Assembly: GCA_041493035.1 (NCBI GenBank)
Contig: JBGPYB010000014.1
Coordinates: 1 to 46,518, forward strand
Length of the DNA stretch: 46,518 nucleotides
Source: JBGPYB01 sp041493035
Lineage (GTDB): Bacteria > Acidobacteriota > Vicinamibacteria > Fen-336
Reading direction: 5' to 3'
The notes beneath the pieces are model-generated. The model made no database searches. It had not been told where the DNA came from and worked only from the letters and a program-made list of their open reading frames with translations. The translations under genes and the position numbers were made by a program. Positions 34,706 through 42,090 of the stretch are shown one piece after another. Numbering within the stretch: position 1 is the first letter of the stretch; every line of letters begins with the position of its first letter.

Positions 34706-34765
34706 CTACTTCTTCTTGGCTGCCTTCTTCTTGGGAGCCGCCTTCTTGGCTTTCTTCATCGCCAT
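34706..34765 (-). CDS. Lys/Ala-rich microprotein, 19 residues
   Basis: The predicted product is MAMKKAKKAAPKKKAAKKK. It resembles a fragment of a histone-H1-like or AlgP tail and would be strongly basic. A second ATG two codons in and a TTG three codons upstream are alternative starts. Upstream lies GAGAGGGGGGGAT, close to the sequence before the sister gene. A hairpin follows. The match of upstream block, coding pattern and downstream hairpin to the sister gene is the main evidence that it is real. Nucleic-acid binding is the natural guess; nothing shows it directly. Confidence 0.5.
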   Translation of the reverse strand: MAMKKAKKAAPKKKAAKKK

Positions 34766-34828
34766 CGCCTTCAATCCCCCCTCTCTACGCGCGGAGTGAT
34801 CTGGCGGCGACTGGCGCCGTCAGCTCAC

Positions 34829-34863
34829 GAATAAAACAGGGAGGGTGATCGGTCCACCCCCCC
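34829..34863 (-). terminator. Hairpin terminator after the second microgene
   Basis: The stem pairs 34839-34847 with 34855-34863 (eight of nine pairs) around a seven-base loop. On the minus strand it is followed by TGTTTTATT. It shares the GGGTGATCG core with the hairpin near 34660, so the two look like copies. Confidence 0.6.
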
Positions 34864-34879
34864 TTCTTGCCCGGGGCGC

Positions 34880-34930
34880 TTACTTCTTCTTCTTCGCTGC
34901 CTTCTTCGCAGCCTTCTTCTTCGCGGCCAT
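34880..34930 (-). CDS. Lys/Ala-rich microprotein, 16 residues
   Basis: The predicted product is MAAKKKAAKKAAKKKK. It lies upstream of the 19-residue sister gene, in the same orientation, with a similar G-rich block before the start (GAAAGGGGGGAT) and a similar hairpin after the stop. An in-frame ATG at 34966 would add 12 residues without a Lys/Ala pattern. A TTGACA promoter with an A-tract lies about 90-120 bp upstream. It might be a DNA- or RNA-binding peptide. There is no minus-strand gene beyond the hairpins that it could regulate as a leader peptide. Confidence 0.5.
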   Translation of the reverse strand: MAAKKKAAKKAAKKKK

Positions 34931-35002
34931 TCTTGAGATCCCCCCTTTCGGTCCAGAAATGGACATAGAACGGGCCCCTTGCCCACATCTCGGTTGCTAA
35001 GG

Positions 35003-35059
35003 GGCTTGACATACTAGGGGTAGCGTAGGGATCGGATTCCACCTTGTCAAGCCTTTTTT
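35003..35059. repeat. 9-bp inverted repeat followed by T6
   Basis: The arms GGCTTGACA (35003-35011) and TGTCAAGCC (35045-35053) are exact complements, 33 bases apart, with six T residues at 35054-35059. Each arm contains TTGACA on one strand. The right arm is the -35 of the minus-strand promoter call. Operator palindrome and wide-loop terminator are both possible. Confidence 0.65.
35022..35050 (-). promoter_or_regulatory. Candidate promoter for the microgene pair
   Basis: On the minus strand an A6 tract (UP-element-like) precedes a perfect -35 TTGACA (35050-35045), a 17-base spacer and TACGCT (35027-35022), a weak -10. The transcript would start near 35015, about 85 bases before the 16-residue ORF. 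Confidence 0.5.
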
Positions 35060-35304
35060 CCGTGGTCGAGCGCGCCATGCTTCAGAGTCCGTGGGGCTTA
35101 GGTTGTGGAAGCATCGAGCGAGGCCGAGAAAACCCGCGCTGGGAGCGGTCTAAAGCCGTGTCATGATGCGGAAATACCTGCTGGCAAACGCCTTTTCGGC
35201 CTACGCTCCATCAGCCAGGCGAATGCCCTCTCACGGTTGTTTTTAGAATACTAGTTAGCATATCAAGCGTACGCTCGCGTCGGCCGAAGGCCGAGCCGCA
35301 CGCT

Positions 35305-36780
35305 TCAGGATCGACGCAGCCCGTCGGCCGCTCGTGTCCGCAGAGTCCCGCGACCGAAGGGGTGATCGAATACATCTTTGTATAGTCGGGCGGCCGCCGC
35401 GCGGTCCCCCAGTGCCTCGAGAGCCTCGGCTTGGATGAGCCGTGCTTCCGCCGGCACCCACGGCGGAGCGAGGCTCCTTTCGGTCTCGGCTTGCCGCGCC
35501 GAGCGCAGAGCCGCCTCGGCGCGGCCGTGGCGCAGATCGTCGCCGGCCAACGCGACCGCCGCCTCGCGGCACTGCGGCCAAGAGAGGAGCGCAGCGCGGT
35601 AGGACACGAGAGAGGCGTCCTCGCGGCCAGCCTCACGCAGGCGACGCGCTTCCCCGAGATGTCTCGCCGCGTCGACGTCCGCCTTGGACAGGGGTGTCGA
35701 CAAGGCCTGCTCGGCTCCCCGCCGCATCTCGCGCCTCGGGGACCTCGCGGCCACTTTGTAGTGAGCTTCGGCCGAGTCCCGCCGCCCCGAAAGCTCGAGG
35801 GCCCGGCCGAGGAGAAGGTGCGCGCGCGACGCGAGGTCCGTGTCTTCCGGTCGACCGTCGGACGCGCGGCGCAACGTTTCCTGGGCTTCTTCGAGGCGGA
35901 GGTCGAGGAGAAGCGACTCCCCAAGGGAAAGACGAGCCATAGCGGCCACGACGGGTGAGTAGTTGGGGTGACCCGCGTCGGACGCCGCCAGGATTTCTCG
36001 CGCCGTGGCGGCGCTCTCGGCGTAGAGGCCCAGGCGATCACGCCTGTGCTCGGCGAGCTGGAGGGCCCAAAGAGGAGACTCGGGATAGCGCCCCCGCAAG
36101 GAGGAGATCGCCGCGTCGGCTTGGTCGGGTTCGTCTTCGTAGAAGGCGAAGATCTGGTAGAGCTGCCACTCCACTTCGCTGCGATGGAAGAGCGAGCCTT
36201 CCCGGGCCTCGGCGATCCACCCGAGTCCGCGCCGACGGTCTCCGCCCGGCATCCCGAGGAGGAAACGGAGGAGCTTGGCGCCGCGGGGAAGGACGTCCAC
36301 GTAGTAGTCGTAGAGACCGAGGCCGAAGAGGACGTCCCTGTTTCCCGGATCCGCGGCGCGCGCCGCGAGAAGGTCTGTCCTCATTCGGGCGGCGGCTCGA
36401 GCGGCGGCCCTCGCCTCGGCCCGGAAGAGATGGAGGCGGCTCCTGACTCCGTGGGCCGCGCCTCTAGCGACCAGGGCCCGAACGTCGGACGGGTCCTTCC
36501 TGAGGCGCTCGTCCGCAAGGGCGATCGCGTGGTCGACCAGGCGATGAAAGTCCGCGTCGAGCGCATGGCTGTCCGGCCGCTGCTCGATCTTCCAGCACAG
36601 GGCGAGCGCTTCGAGATAGGCCCCCATCGGGTCATCGGGCGCTGCCTGGCGAAGGGTCGCGAGACGAAGGAGCGCCGTGTCGGTGGAGCCCTCGTAGAGA
36701 AGATCGAGGGCGGCGCGATAGGCGTCGTCGGCGGGGGACGACAAGAGCGCGGCGGCCAGGAGGAAGGCCGCGGCCGTCAC
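35305..36780 (-). CDS. Exported TPR-type protein of unknown function
   Basis: A 491-residue protein with an N-terminal signal (about 1-15, ending near LLSSPA) and helical repeats through most of its length, with TPR-like units such as ALLRLATLRQAAPDDPMGAYLEA-type helices and AHLLLGRALELSGRRDSAEA. A segment near residues 155-185 (FGLGLYDYYVDVLP) is reminiscent of tetratricopeptide proteins of the outer-membrane TtfA/IML2-like kind, but I cannot name it. The start is a GTG that overlaps the ddl stop (GTGA), so its synthesis is tied to cell-wall precursor synthesis. A periplasmic scaffold is the likely role. Confidence 0.8.
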   Translation of the reverse strand: MTAAAFLLAAALLSSPADDAYRAALDLLYEGSTDTALLRLATLRQAAPDDPMGAYLEALALCWKIEQRPDSHALDADFHRLVDHAIALADERLRKDPSDVRALVARGAAHGVRSRLHLFRAEARAAARAAARMRTDLLAARAADPGNRDVLFGLGLYDYYVDVLPRGAKLLRFLLGMPGGDRRRGLGWIAEAREGSLFHRSEVEWQLYQIFAFYEDEPDQADAAISSLRGRYPESPLWALQLAEHRRDRLGLYAESAATAREILAASDAGHPNYSPVVAAMARLSLGESLLLDLRLEEAQETLRRASDGRPEDTDLASRAHLLLGRALELSGRRDSAEAHYKVAARSPRREMRRGAEQALSTPLSKADVDAARHLGEARRLREAGREDASLVSYRAALLSWPQCREAAVALAGDDLRHGRAEAALRSARQAETERSLAPPWVPAEARLIQAEALEALGDRAAAARLYKDVFDHPFGRGTLRTRAADGLRRS

Positions 36781-37844
36781 GGACGGAAGTCGGTCCTGAG
36801 TCGGTCGCGCTCCAGCCGTCGCGCGAGACCGAGATCCACCAGACGATCGAGGAGGGCGTCGTAGGGGAGGCCCGTCGCCGCCCAGAGCTTCGGAAACATG
36901 CTGATCGACGTAAAGCCGGGGATCGTGTTGATCTCGTTCACGAGGACTTCTCCCGTGGCTCGATCGAGGAAGAAATCGACCCGGGCGTATCCGCTCGCGT
37001 CCACGGCGCGGAACGCGCGGACCGCGAGTTCTCGGAGACGGGACGTCGTGCCGGCGTCCAAGGGCGCCGGGATTCGAAGCTCCGTGCGGCTCTCCGGCGA
37101 GTACTTCGAGTCGTAGTCGTAGAACTCCCGGTCGGGCAGGATCTCGCCGGGAAGCGAGGCTTCGGGCGCGTCGTTGCCGAGCACCGATACTTCGATCTCA
37201 CGGGCGTCGATGGCCGCCTCGAGGACCGCCTTTCGATCGTACGAGAGGGCCAGATCGATGGCCGCGGAAAGGTCGGCGGCACGTTTCACCTTCGACACCG
37301 CGACGCTCGAGCCCAGGTTCGCAGGCTTGACGAAGAGCGGAAGACCGAGGGCTCCGACGGCCGACTGCTCGGCAACCGAGTCACGCCCCCGGAGCACGCG
37401 GTAGGCGCCTTGCGGCACGCCGGCCTCGGCAAAGAGGGCCTTCATCATCTCCTTGTCCATCGCCGCCGCGGAAGCCGCGACGCCTGATCCCACGTAAGGC
37501 ACGGCGGCCAACTCCAGGAGGCCCTGCACCGTTCCGTCCTCGCCGAAGGTCCCGTGGAGGACGGGGAAGTAGAGGTCCGGTTCGGCCGCCGGCGATGCAT
37601 CGGACAGATGGCGAAGGCGGCCGCGATCCTCCGGGGCTGGCGTCAGAAAGACCGGCGTCCCTCCCGACGGCTCAGGCTCGGCGCCCTCCTGCAGCAGCCA
37701 CCGGCCGCCCTTCTCCAGCAGCACCGGAAGCACCCGGTGCCGGGTCGCGAGGCCCGCGGCCACGGAGACCGCCGACCGGACACTCACCTCGTGCTCGCCG
37801 GAGCGACCGCCGAAGAGCAGCGCGACGGTCTTTCTGGGCGCCAT
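36777..37844 (-). CDS. ddl: D-alanine--D-alanine ligase
   Basis: A 355-residue ATP-grasp enzyme that joins two D-alanines for the peptidoglycan stem. It has the N-terminal LLFGGRSGEHEVSV, the HGTFGEDGTVQG loop, the ATP-grasp strand FVKPANLGSSVAVS, the FYDYDSKY omega-loop segment with the tyrosine typical of D-Ala rather than D-lactate ligases, and the metal site NEINTIPGFTSIS. Length is standard. Only 25 bp separate its ATG from the divergent tgt GTG. It heads a two-gene operon with the TPR protein. Confidence 0.97.
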   Translation of the reverse strand: MAPRKTVALLFGGRSGEHEVSVRSAVSVAAGLATRHRVLPVLLEKGGRWLLQEGAEPEPSGGTPVFLTPAPEDRGRLRHLSDASPAAEPDLYFPVLHGTFGEDGTVQGLLELAAVPYVGSGVAASAAAMDKEMMKALFAEAGVPQGAYRVLRGRDSVAEQSAVGALGLPLFVKPANLGSSVAVSKVKRAADLSAAIDLALSYDRKAVLEAAIDAREIEVSVLGNDAPEASLPGEILPDREFYDYDSKYSPESRTELRIPAPLDAGTTSRLRELAVRAFRAVDASGYARVDFFLDRATGEVLVNEINTIPGFTSISMFPKLWAATGLPYDALLDRLVDLGLARRLERDRLRTDFRP

Positions 37845-37855
37845 CGGGAGGGAAG

Positions 37856-37863
37856 ACTATACT
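37856..37863. promoter_or_regulatory. Overlapping -10-like hexamers for ddl and tgt
   Basis: TATACT (37858-37863, plus) ends six bases before the tgt GTG, and TATAGT (37861-37856, minus) ends eleven bases before the ddl ATG. Both lie in the same 25-bp spacer, so the two promoters would compete or be alternative. Each would give an almost leaderless transcript. Confidence 0.4.
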
Positions 37864-37869
37864 CCGCCG

Positions 37870-38994
37870 GTGTTCTCGTTTGGCGTGATCGCGACGTCGG
37901 GAGGCGCCCGCGCCGGCCTCCTGACGACGCCCCACGGGGAGATCGAGACCCCCGTCTTCATGCCGGTCGGCACCGCCGCCGCCGTGAAAGCCGTCACGCA
38001 ACGCGACCTTCTCGACATCGACGCCCGCATCGTCCTGGCCAACACCTACCACCTGATGTTGCGTCCCGGAGACGCCCTGATCGCGAGCCTGGGAGGGCTT
38101 CACGGCTTCACGGGCTGGGACCGTCCGTTCCTCACGGACAGCGGCGGATACCAGGTCTTCAGCCTCGCAGGGCTCCGCCGTCTCGAGGAAGAAGGCGTAA
38201 CTTTCCAAAGCCACATCGACGGCTCGTCCCACCTCCTCTCGCCCGAACGTTCCATCGAAGTCCAGATGAACCTTGGAGCCGACATCATCATGGCGTTCGA
38301 CGAGTGCCCTCCCTCCACGGCTCCGCGCGAGGCCGTCCTCGCTGCCAGCGACCGCACCACTCGGTGGGCCCAAAGGAGCCGTGACACCCACCGCCGTAAC
38401 GACCAATGGCTCTTCGCCATCATCCAGGGGGGCGTTCTACGGGACGTGCGTGAAAAGAGTGCGGCCGAGCTCGTGGCCATGGACTTCTCCGGCTACGCGA
38501 TCGGGGGCCTGGCGGTGGGGGAGGAAAAGCCCGAGCGGGAAGCGATCCTCGACCACGTCGAGCCCTTTCTTCCCCGTGGCAAGCCCCGCTATCTGATGGG
38601 GGTCGGTACGCCCGAAGACATCGTCGAGGCGGTCGCCAGGGGGATCGACATGTTCGATTGCGTCCTCCCGACGCGGAACGGCCGCAACGGACAGCTCTTC
38701 ACCCGCCGGGGCCGGCTGTCGATCCGTAACGCCCGCTACCGCGACGATCCCCGCCCCGTCGACCCGGACTGCTCCTGCTACACCTGCCGCACCGCGAGTC
38801 GTGCCTACCTGCGGCACCTCCACATGGCGGGGGAGATCTCGGCGGCGGCGCTCTTGACGATCCACAACCTGGCTCACTACCTTGACACCCTGCGGAGGAT
38901 GAGGCAAAGTATCCTTTTGGGCCGTTTCGAGGAGTTCCGTACGGAGATGCGTCGCTCCCTCGCGGCTTCGGCCGCCGAGGGCGAGGGCTCCTGA
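37870..38994 (+). CDS. tgt: tRNA-guanine transglycosylase
   Basis: A 374-residue TIM-barrel enzyme that swaps guanine 34 for a queuine precursor in GUN tRNAs. The general acid/base D90 is in LTDSGGYQVFS and the nucleophile D263 in FDCVLPTRNGR, matching D264 of the E. coli enzyme. The zinc ligands are C301, C303, C306 and H332. It starts at a GTG; no ATG precedes the first strand (FSFGVIATSGG). yajC, secD and secF follow on the same strand, a widespread bacterial arrangement. Confidence 0.97.
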   Translation: MFSFGVIATSGGARAGLLTTPHGEIETPVFMPVGTAAAVKAVTQRDLLDIDARIVLANTYHLMLRPGDALIASLGGLHGFTGWDRPFLTDSGGYQVFSLAGLRRLEEEGVTFQSHIDGSSHLLSPERSIEVQMNLGADIIMAFDECPPSTAPREAVLAASDRTTRWAQRSRDTHRRNDQWLFAIIQGGVLRDVREKSAAELVAMDFSGYAIGGLAVGEEKPEREAILDHVEPFLPRGKPRYLMGVGTPEDIVEAVARGIDMFDCVLPTRNGRNGQLFTRRGRLSIRNARYRDDPRPVDPDCSCYTCRTASRAYLRHLHMAGEISAAALLTIHNLAHYLDTLRRMRQSILLGRFEEFRTEMRRSLAASAAEGEGS

Positions 38995-39049
38995 GGGCCA
39001 CTTCTCGGTTCGTTGCGGCCTCGTACGGACCCCCCCAAGCGAGCTTTCT

Positions 39050-39382
39050 ATGGTCGAGCCACGCATGATCCTGGCCCTCGCGGGTCCACAGCCCGGCGGT
39101 GATTCGAGCCCCTTCTCCAGCCTCATCCTCATGGGGCTCATCTTCGGCATCTTCTACTTCGTGCTCATCCTTCCCATGAGGAGCAAGCAGAAAAAGGTCG
39201 AGGAACAAGTGAAGGGCATGAAGGCAGGCGACAAGGTCATCATCAACCCGGGGATCTTCGGAGTCATCGTCGGCGTCGAGGACGATGCCTTCCAGGTCCG
39301 CATCGACGACAAGACCCGGATCAAGGTCCTGAAGAGCGCCATCGCCAGCCTCCAGGCCTCTCCCGACTCGGAGAAGAAGTAG
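39050..39382 (+). CDS. yajC: Preprotein translocase accessory subunit YajC
   Basis: A 110-residue small membrane protein that associates with SecDF in protein export. It has one hydrophobic helix (about 25-43) followed by LPMRSKQKKVEEQVKGMKAG and the conserved beta segment GDKVIINPGIFGVI. An ATG five codons in (39065) is an alternative start. Its TAG is one base before the secD ATG, so the two are tightly linked. It lies 55 bp after tgt. Confidence 0.94.
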   Translation: MVEPRMILALAGPQPGGDSSPFSSLILMGLIFGIFYFVLILPMRSKQKKVEEQVKGMKAGDKVIINPGIFGVIVGVEDDAFQVRIDDKTRIKVLKSAIASLQASPDSEKK

Positions 39383-39383
39383 G

Positions 39384-41030
39384 ATGCCTCCAGCACTCCA
39401 AAGCCCCTTCGTCCTCTGGTTCGTCCTCACCGCCGCCGTCGCGGGGTCGGCCTACGCCTTCCTTCGCCGGGAGCTCAGGGTCCGGGCGACGCTCTACGCC
39501 TCGTTCCTCATCGCCTGCGCCGTCGCAGTCTGGCCTCCTTACGACATGGCGGGGCAGGCCGGGAGAATCCGCCTCGGCCTCGACCTGAAGGGCGGGATCC
39601 ACTTGATCCTCCAGGTCATGACCGACGACGCGCTGAACGCGACCATCGACGACGCCGTCCAGACCGCCCGCGACCAGGCGACCCGCAAGGGGATCGTCTT
39701 CGCAGGCGCCCAGCGCGAGAGCACGACCTCCTTCTCGATGGACGGCGTCGAACCGGCGCGGGTGAAGGACGCGCAGGACATCCTGCACGATTTCTTCCGT
39801 GAAGGCTGGGACATTCGGCAGCCTGCGGAAGGCCGGTTCCTCGTCAAGATGACCGATACCTTCGTGCGCCAGATCAAGGAGCGCACGGTCAAGGAGGAGA
39901 TCCGGACGCTCGAGCGCCGCGTCAACGAGCTGGGCGTCGCCGAGCCGGTCATCGCCGAGCACGGCAGCAGCGGAGACCAGATCCTCATTCAGCTCCCGGG
40001 GGTCACCGACGTCGAGCAGGCCAAGAGCGTCATCAAGCGCACGGCCCAGCTCGCGCTCAAGATCGTCGAGGACTCGGCGTCGTCACAGGAGTCGCTCCTC
40101 CAGAGCTTCCAGGGGAAGGTCCCCGACAGCATGGAGGTGGTGCAGGGGCAGGGTGAGACCGCGGGCCAGCCGGTCTTCTATCTCGTCCGGCGCGAGGCGA
40201 TCATCACGGGTCGCGATTTGAAGAACGCCCGGGCCGGCATCGACCAGAACAACCGGCCCGACGTGCAGTTCACGCTGAACCCGGCGGGCGCCGAAAAGTT
40301 CAAACGGGAGACGGGGCGCAACGTCGGTCGTCGCCTCGCCATCGTCCTGGACGGGCGCGTGGAGTCGGCGCCGCAGATCAACTCGCAGATCGGCGCCGAC
40401 GGCGTGATCCAGGGCAACTTCACGGCACAACAGGTCGACGAGCTTTCGAAGGTGCTCCGGGCCGGAGCACTGCCGGCCACGCTGCGATACCTTCAGGAGC
40501 TGACGGTCGGCGCCTCCCTCGGGAGGGACTCGATCCGCTCGGGGCTCGTGGCTGCCATAGCGGGGATGTTGTTCATCGCGGTATTCATGCTCGTCTACTA
40601 TCGCTTCTCCGGCCTGAACGCCATCATCGCGCTCTCCGCGAACCTCCTGATCCTTCTAGGCGCCATGGCCTATTTCGGCGCGACGCTCACCCTCCCGGGG
40701 ATCGCCGGCGTCATCCTCACGATCGGCGTGGGCGTCGACACCAACGTCCTCATCTTCGAGCGCATTCGCGAGGAGCTGCGCAACGGCAAGACGGTGAAGG
40801 CGGCGGTCACCAACGGCTTCGACCGCGTCTGGATTACCATCCTCGACACCCACGCGACGGCCTTGATCGCAGCGGCCTTCCTCTTCCAGTTCGGGACGGG
40901 CCCGATCAAGGGCTTCGCCGTGACCCTGGTCTGGGGGCTCATCGCCAACGTCTTCGCCTCTTTCTTCGTGAGCAAATTCCTCTTCGAGTGGGTCCTGGGC
41001 AAGCGCCAGGTCAACACTCTCAGCATCTAG
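39384..41030 (+). CDS. secD: Protein translocase subunit SecD
   Basis: A 548-residue inner-membrane protein that works with SecF to pull exported proteins through SecYEG using the proton gradient. Residues about 8-55 hold two hydrophobic segments, where the family usually has one. The DLKGGIHL motif follows, then the large periplasmic head and about five helices from residue 390 on. The C-terminal part has the family segment TIGVGVDTNVLIFERIREELRNG and ends FLFEWVLGKR. It lies eight bases before secF. Confidence 0.96.
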   Translation: MPPALQSPFVLWFVLTAAVAGSAYAFLRRELRVRATLYASFLIACAVAVWPPYDMAGQAGRIRLGLDLKGGIHLILQVMTDDALNATIDDAVQTARDQATRKGIVFAGAQRESTTSFSMDGVEPARVKDAQDILHDFFREGWDIRQPAEGRFLVKMTDTFVRQIKERTVKEEIRTLERRVNELGVAEPVIAEHGSSGDQILIQLPGVTDVEQAKSVIKRTAQLALKIVEDSASSQESLLQSFQGKVPDSMEVVQGQGETAGQPVFYLVRREAIITGRDLKNARAGIDQNNRPDVQFTLNPAGAEKFKRETGRNVGRRLAIVLDGRVESAPQINSQIGADGVIQGNFTAQQVDELSKVLRAGALPATLRYLQELTVGASLGRDSIRSGLVAAIAGMLFIAVFMLVYYRFSGLNAIIALSANLLILLGAMAYFGATLTLPGIAGVILTIGVGVDTNVLIFERIREELRNGKTVKAAVTNGFDRVWITILDTHATALIAAAFLFQFGTGPIKGFAVTLVWGLIANVFASFFVSKFLFEWVLGKRQVNTLSI

Positions 41031-41038
41031 GGGCCGAC

Positions 41039-41965
41039 ATGGAGATCCTCAAGAACCCCAACTACGACTTCCTCGGCAAGACGAAGATATTCGTCACCCT
41101 GAGCATCCTCTTCATCGCCACAGGCATCGCGACGATGGCCGCGCGGGGCGTGCGCCGAGGCGTCGAGTTCTCCGGCGGGACCCAGATGATCGTGAAGTTC
41201 ACGAGCACCCCCGACATCGATCACGTGCGCAAGGCCGTGGACAAGGAAGCCACAGGGGCCGTGATCCAGACGTACGGCGAGGCCGACAAGAATCAGGTCC
41301 TGATCCGTGTGGCGGAGGTCAGCGAGGCGGACCTCTCGGCCCAGGCCAAGCGGGTCTTGCAGACTCTCGCCACCGAGTATTCCGAGAACAGGGTGACGGA
41401 GTCCAGCACCGAGATCGTCGGGCCGATCGTCGGCCAGGACCTCACCCGCAAGGCGATCCAGCTCACCTGCTTTGGGCTTTTTTTCCAGCTCCTTTACATC
41501 TGGTTCCGCTTCCGGGGCTTCATCTGGGGGATGGCGGCCTCTCTTGCCGCCCTCCACGACGTCCTCATCTGCGTCGGTTTTCTCGCCCTCTTCAACTACG
41601 AGATCACGCTCAACGTGATCGCGGCGCTCCTGACCCTCGTCGGGTACAGCGTCAACGACACCATCGTCATCTTCGACCGCGCCCGGGAGAACCTCCGCCA
41701 GCGTCGGAAGGAGCCTCTGGTCAAGGTGTTGAACGACTCCGTCAACCAGACGTTGACGCGGACCCTCATCTCCAATGGGACGACGCTCCTCTCGGTCCTG
41801 GGTCTCTACCTCTTCGGTGGCGAAGTGCTGCGGTCGTTCGGGTTTACGATGGTGATCGGCATCCTGGTCGGGACCTACTCCACGATCTTCATCGCGACGC
41901 CGCTCGTGGTCTGGTGGGAGGGACGGAGCGGAGCGGCGCCCTCGGCCGCCAAGGCCGCTCTCTAG
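41039..41965 (+). CDS. secF: Protein translocase subunit SecF
   Basis: A 308-residue partner of SecD with the same fold. It begins MEILKNPNYDFLGK, then a first helix, the conserved EFSGGTQM motif after it, a periplasmic domain and five further helices. The family segment GYSVNDTIVIFDRARENLR is intact. The ATG chosen follows the secD stop by eight bases; the frame open further upstream overlaps secD and has no family match. A GC-rich hairpin begins at the stop codon. Confidence 0.96.
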   Translation: MEILKNPNYDFLGKTKIFVTLSILFIATGIATMAARGVRRGVEFSGGTQMIVKFTSTPDIDHVRKAVDKEATGAVIQTYGEADKNQVLIRVAEVSEADLSAQAKRVLQTLATEYSENRVTESSTEIVGPIVGQDLTRKAIQLTCFGLFFQLLYIWFRFRGFIWGMAASLAALHDVLICVGFLALFNYEITLNVIAALLTLVGYSVNDTIVIFDRARENLRQRRKEPLVKVLNDSVNQTLTRTLISNGTTLLSVLGLYLFGGEVLRSFGFTMVIGILVGTYSTIFIATPLVVWWEGRSGAAPSAAKAAL

Positions 41966-41982
41966 CCGCTCGGCGCGAGCGG
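41966..41982 (+). terminator. GC-rich hairpin after secF
   Basis: A 7-bp stem, CCGCTCG with CGAGCGG around a GCG loop, begins immediately after the secF stop. No T-tract follows, so it may be a weak terminator or an mRNA-stabilising stem. Confidence 0.35.
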
Positions 41983-42090
41983 CTTGGCCTGGTCTTTGCT
42001 TTAGACGTCGCGGGGGACGCCGCTGCGGCCTCCGATGGACCCTGGTGTGGACACTTGGCGTCTCAAACCAGGGGGACAGCGAGTGGTAAC

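Larger units (their letters stand above)
34584..35304. other. 721-bp gap with two microgenes, two hairpins and an inverted repeat
   Basis: No ordinary gene is present. From left to right it holds a bidirectional hairpin, a 19-codon minus-strand ORF, a second related hairpin, a 16-codon minus-strand ORF, and a 9-bp inverted repeat with promoter-like elements. From 35060 to 35304 I see only an AT-rich patch (35236-35265) and no gene I can support. Confidence 0.7.

Noticed and set aside
34706..34930. Microgenes as attenuation leader peptides
   Set aside because: Lys codon runs before hairpins look like attenuators, but no minus-strand gene lies downstream to be controlled; the next gene there is on the plus strand and ends at 34583.
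34880..34966. Longer form of the 16-residue microprotein from the ATG at 34966
   Set aside because: It would translate the shared G-rich block and add residues unlike the sister gene; the block fits better as an untranslated element.
35006..35011. Plus-strand TTGACA as a -35 for a plus promoter
   Set aside because: No -10-like hexamer at 16-18 bases, and no plus-strand gene follows before tgt.
35163..35246. 27-codon plus-strand ORF starting with two ATG codons
   Set aside because: No ribosome-binding site, no repeat partner and no composition signal; expected by chance.
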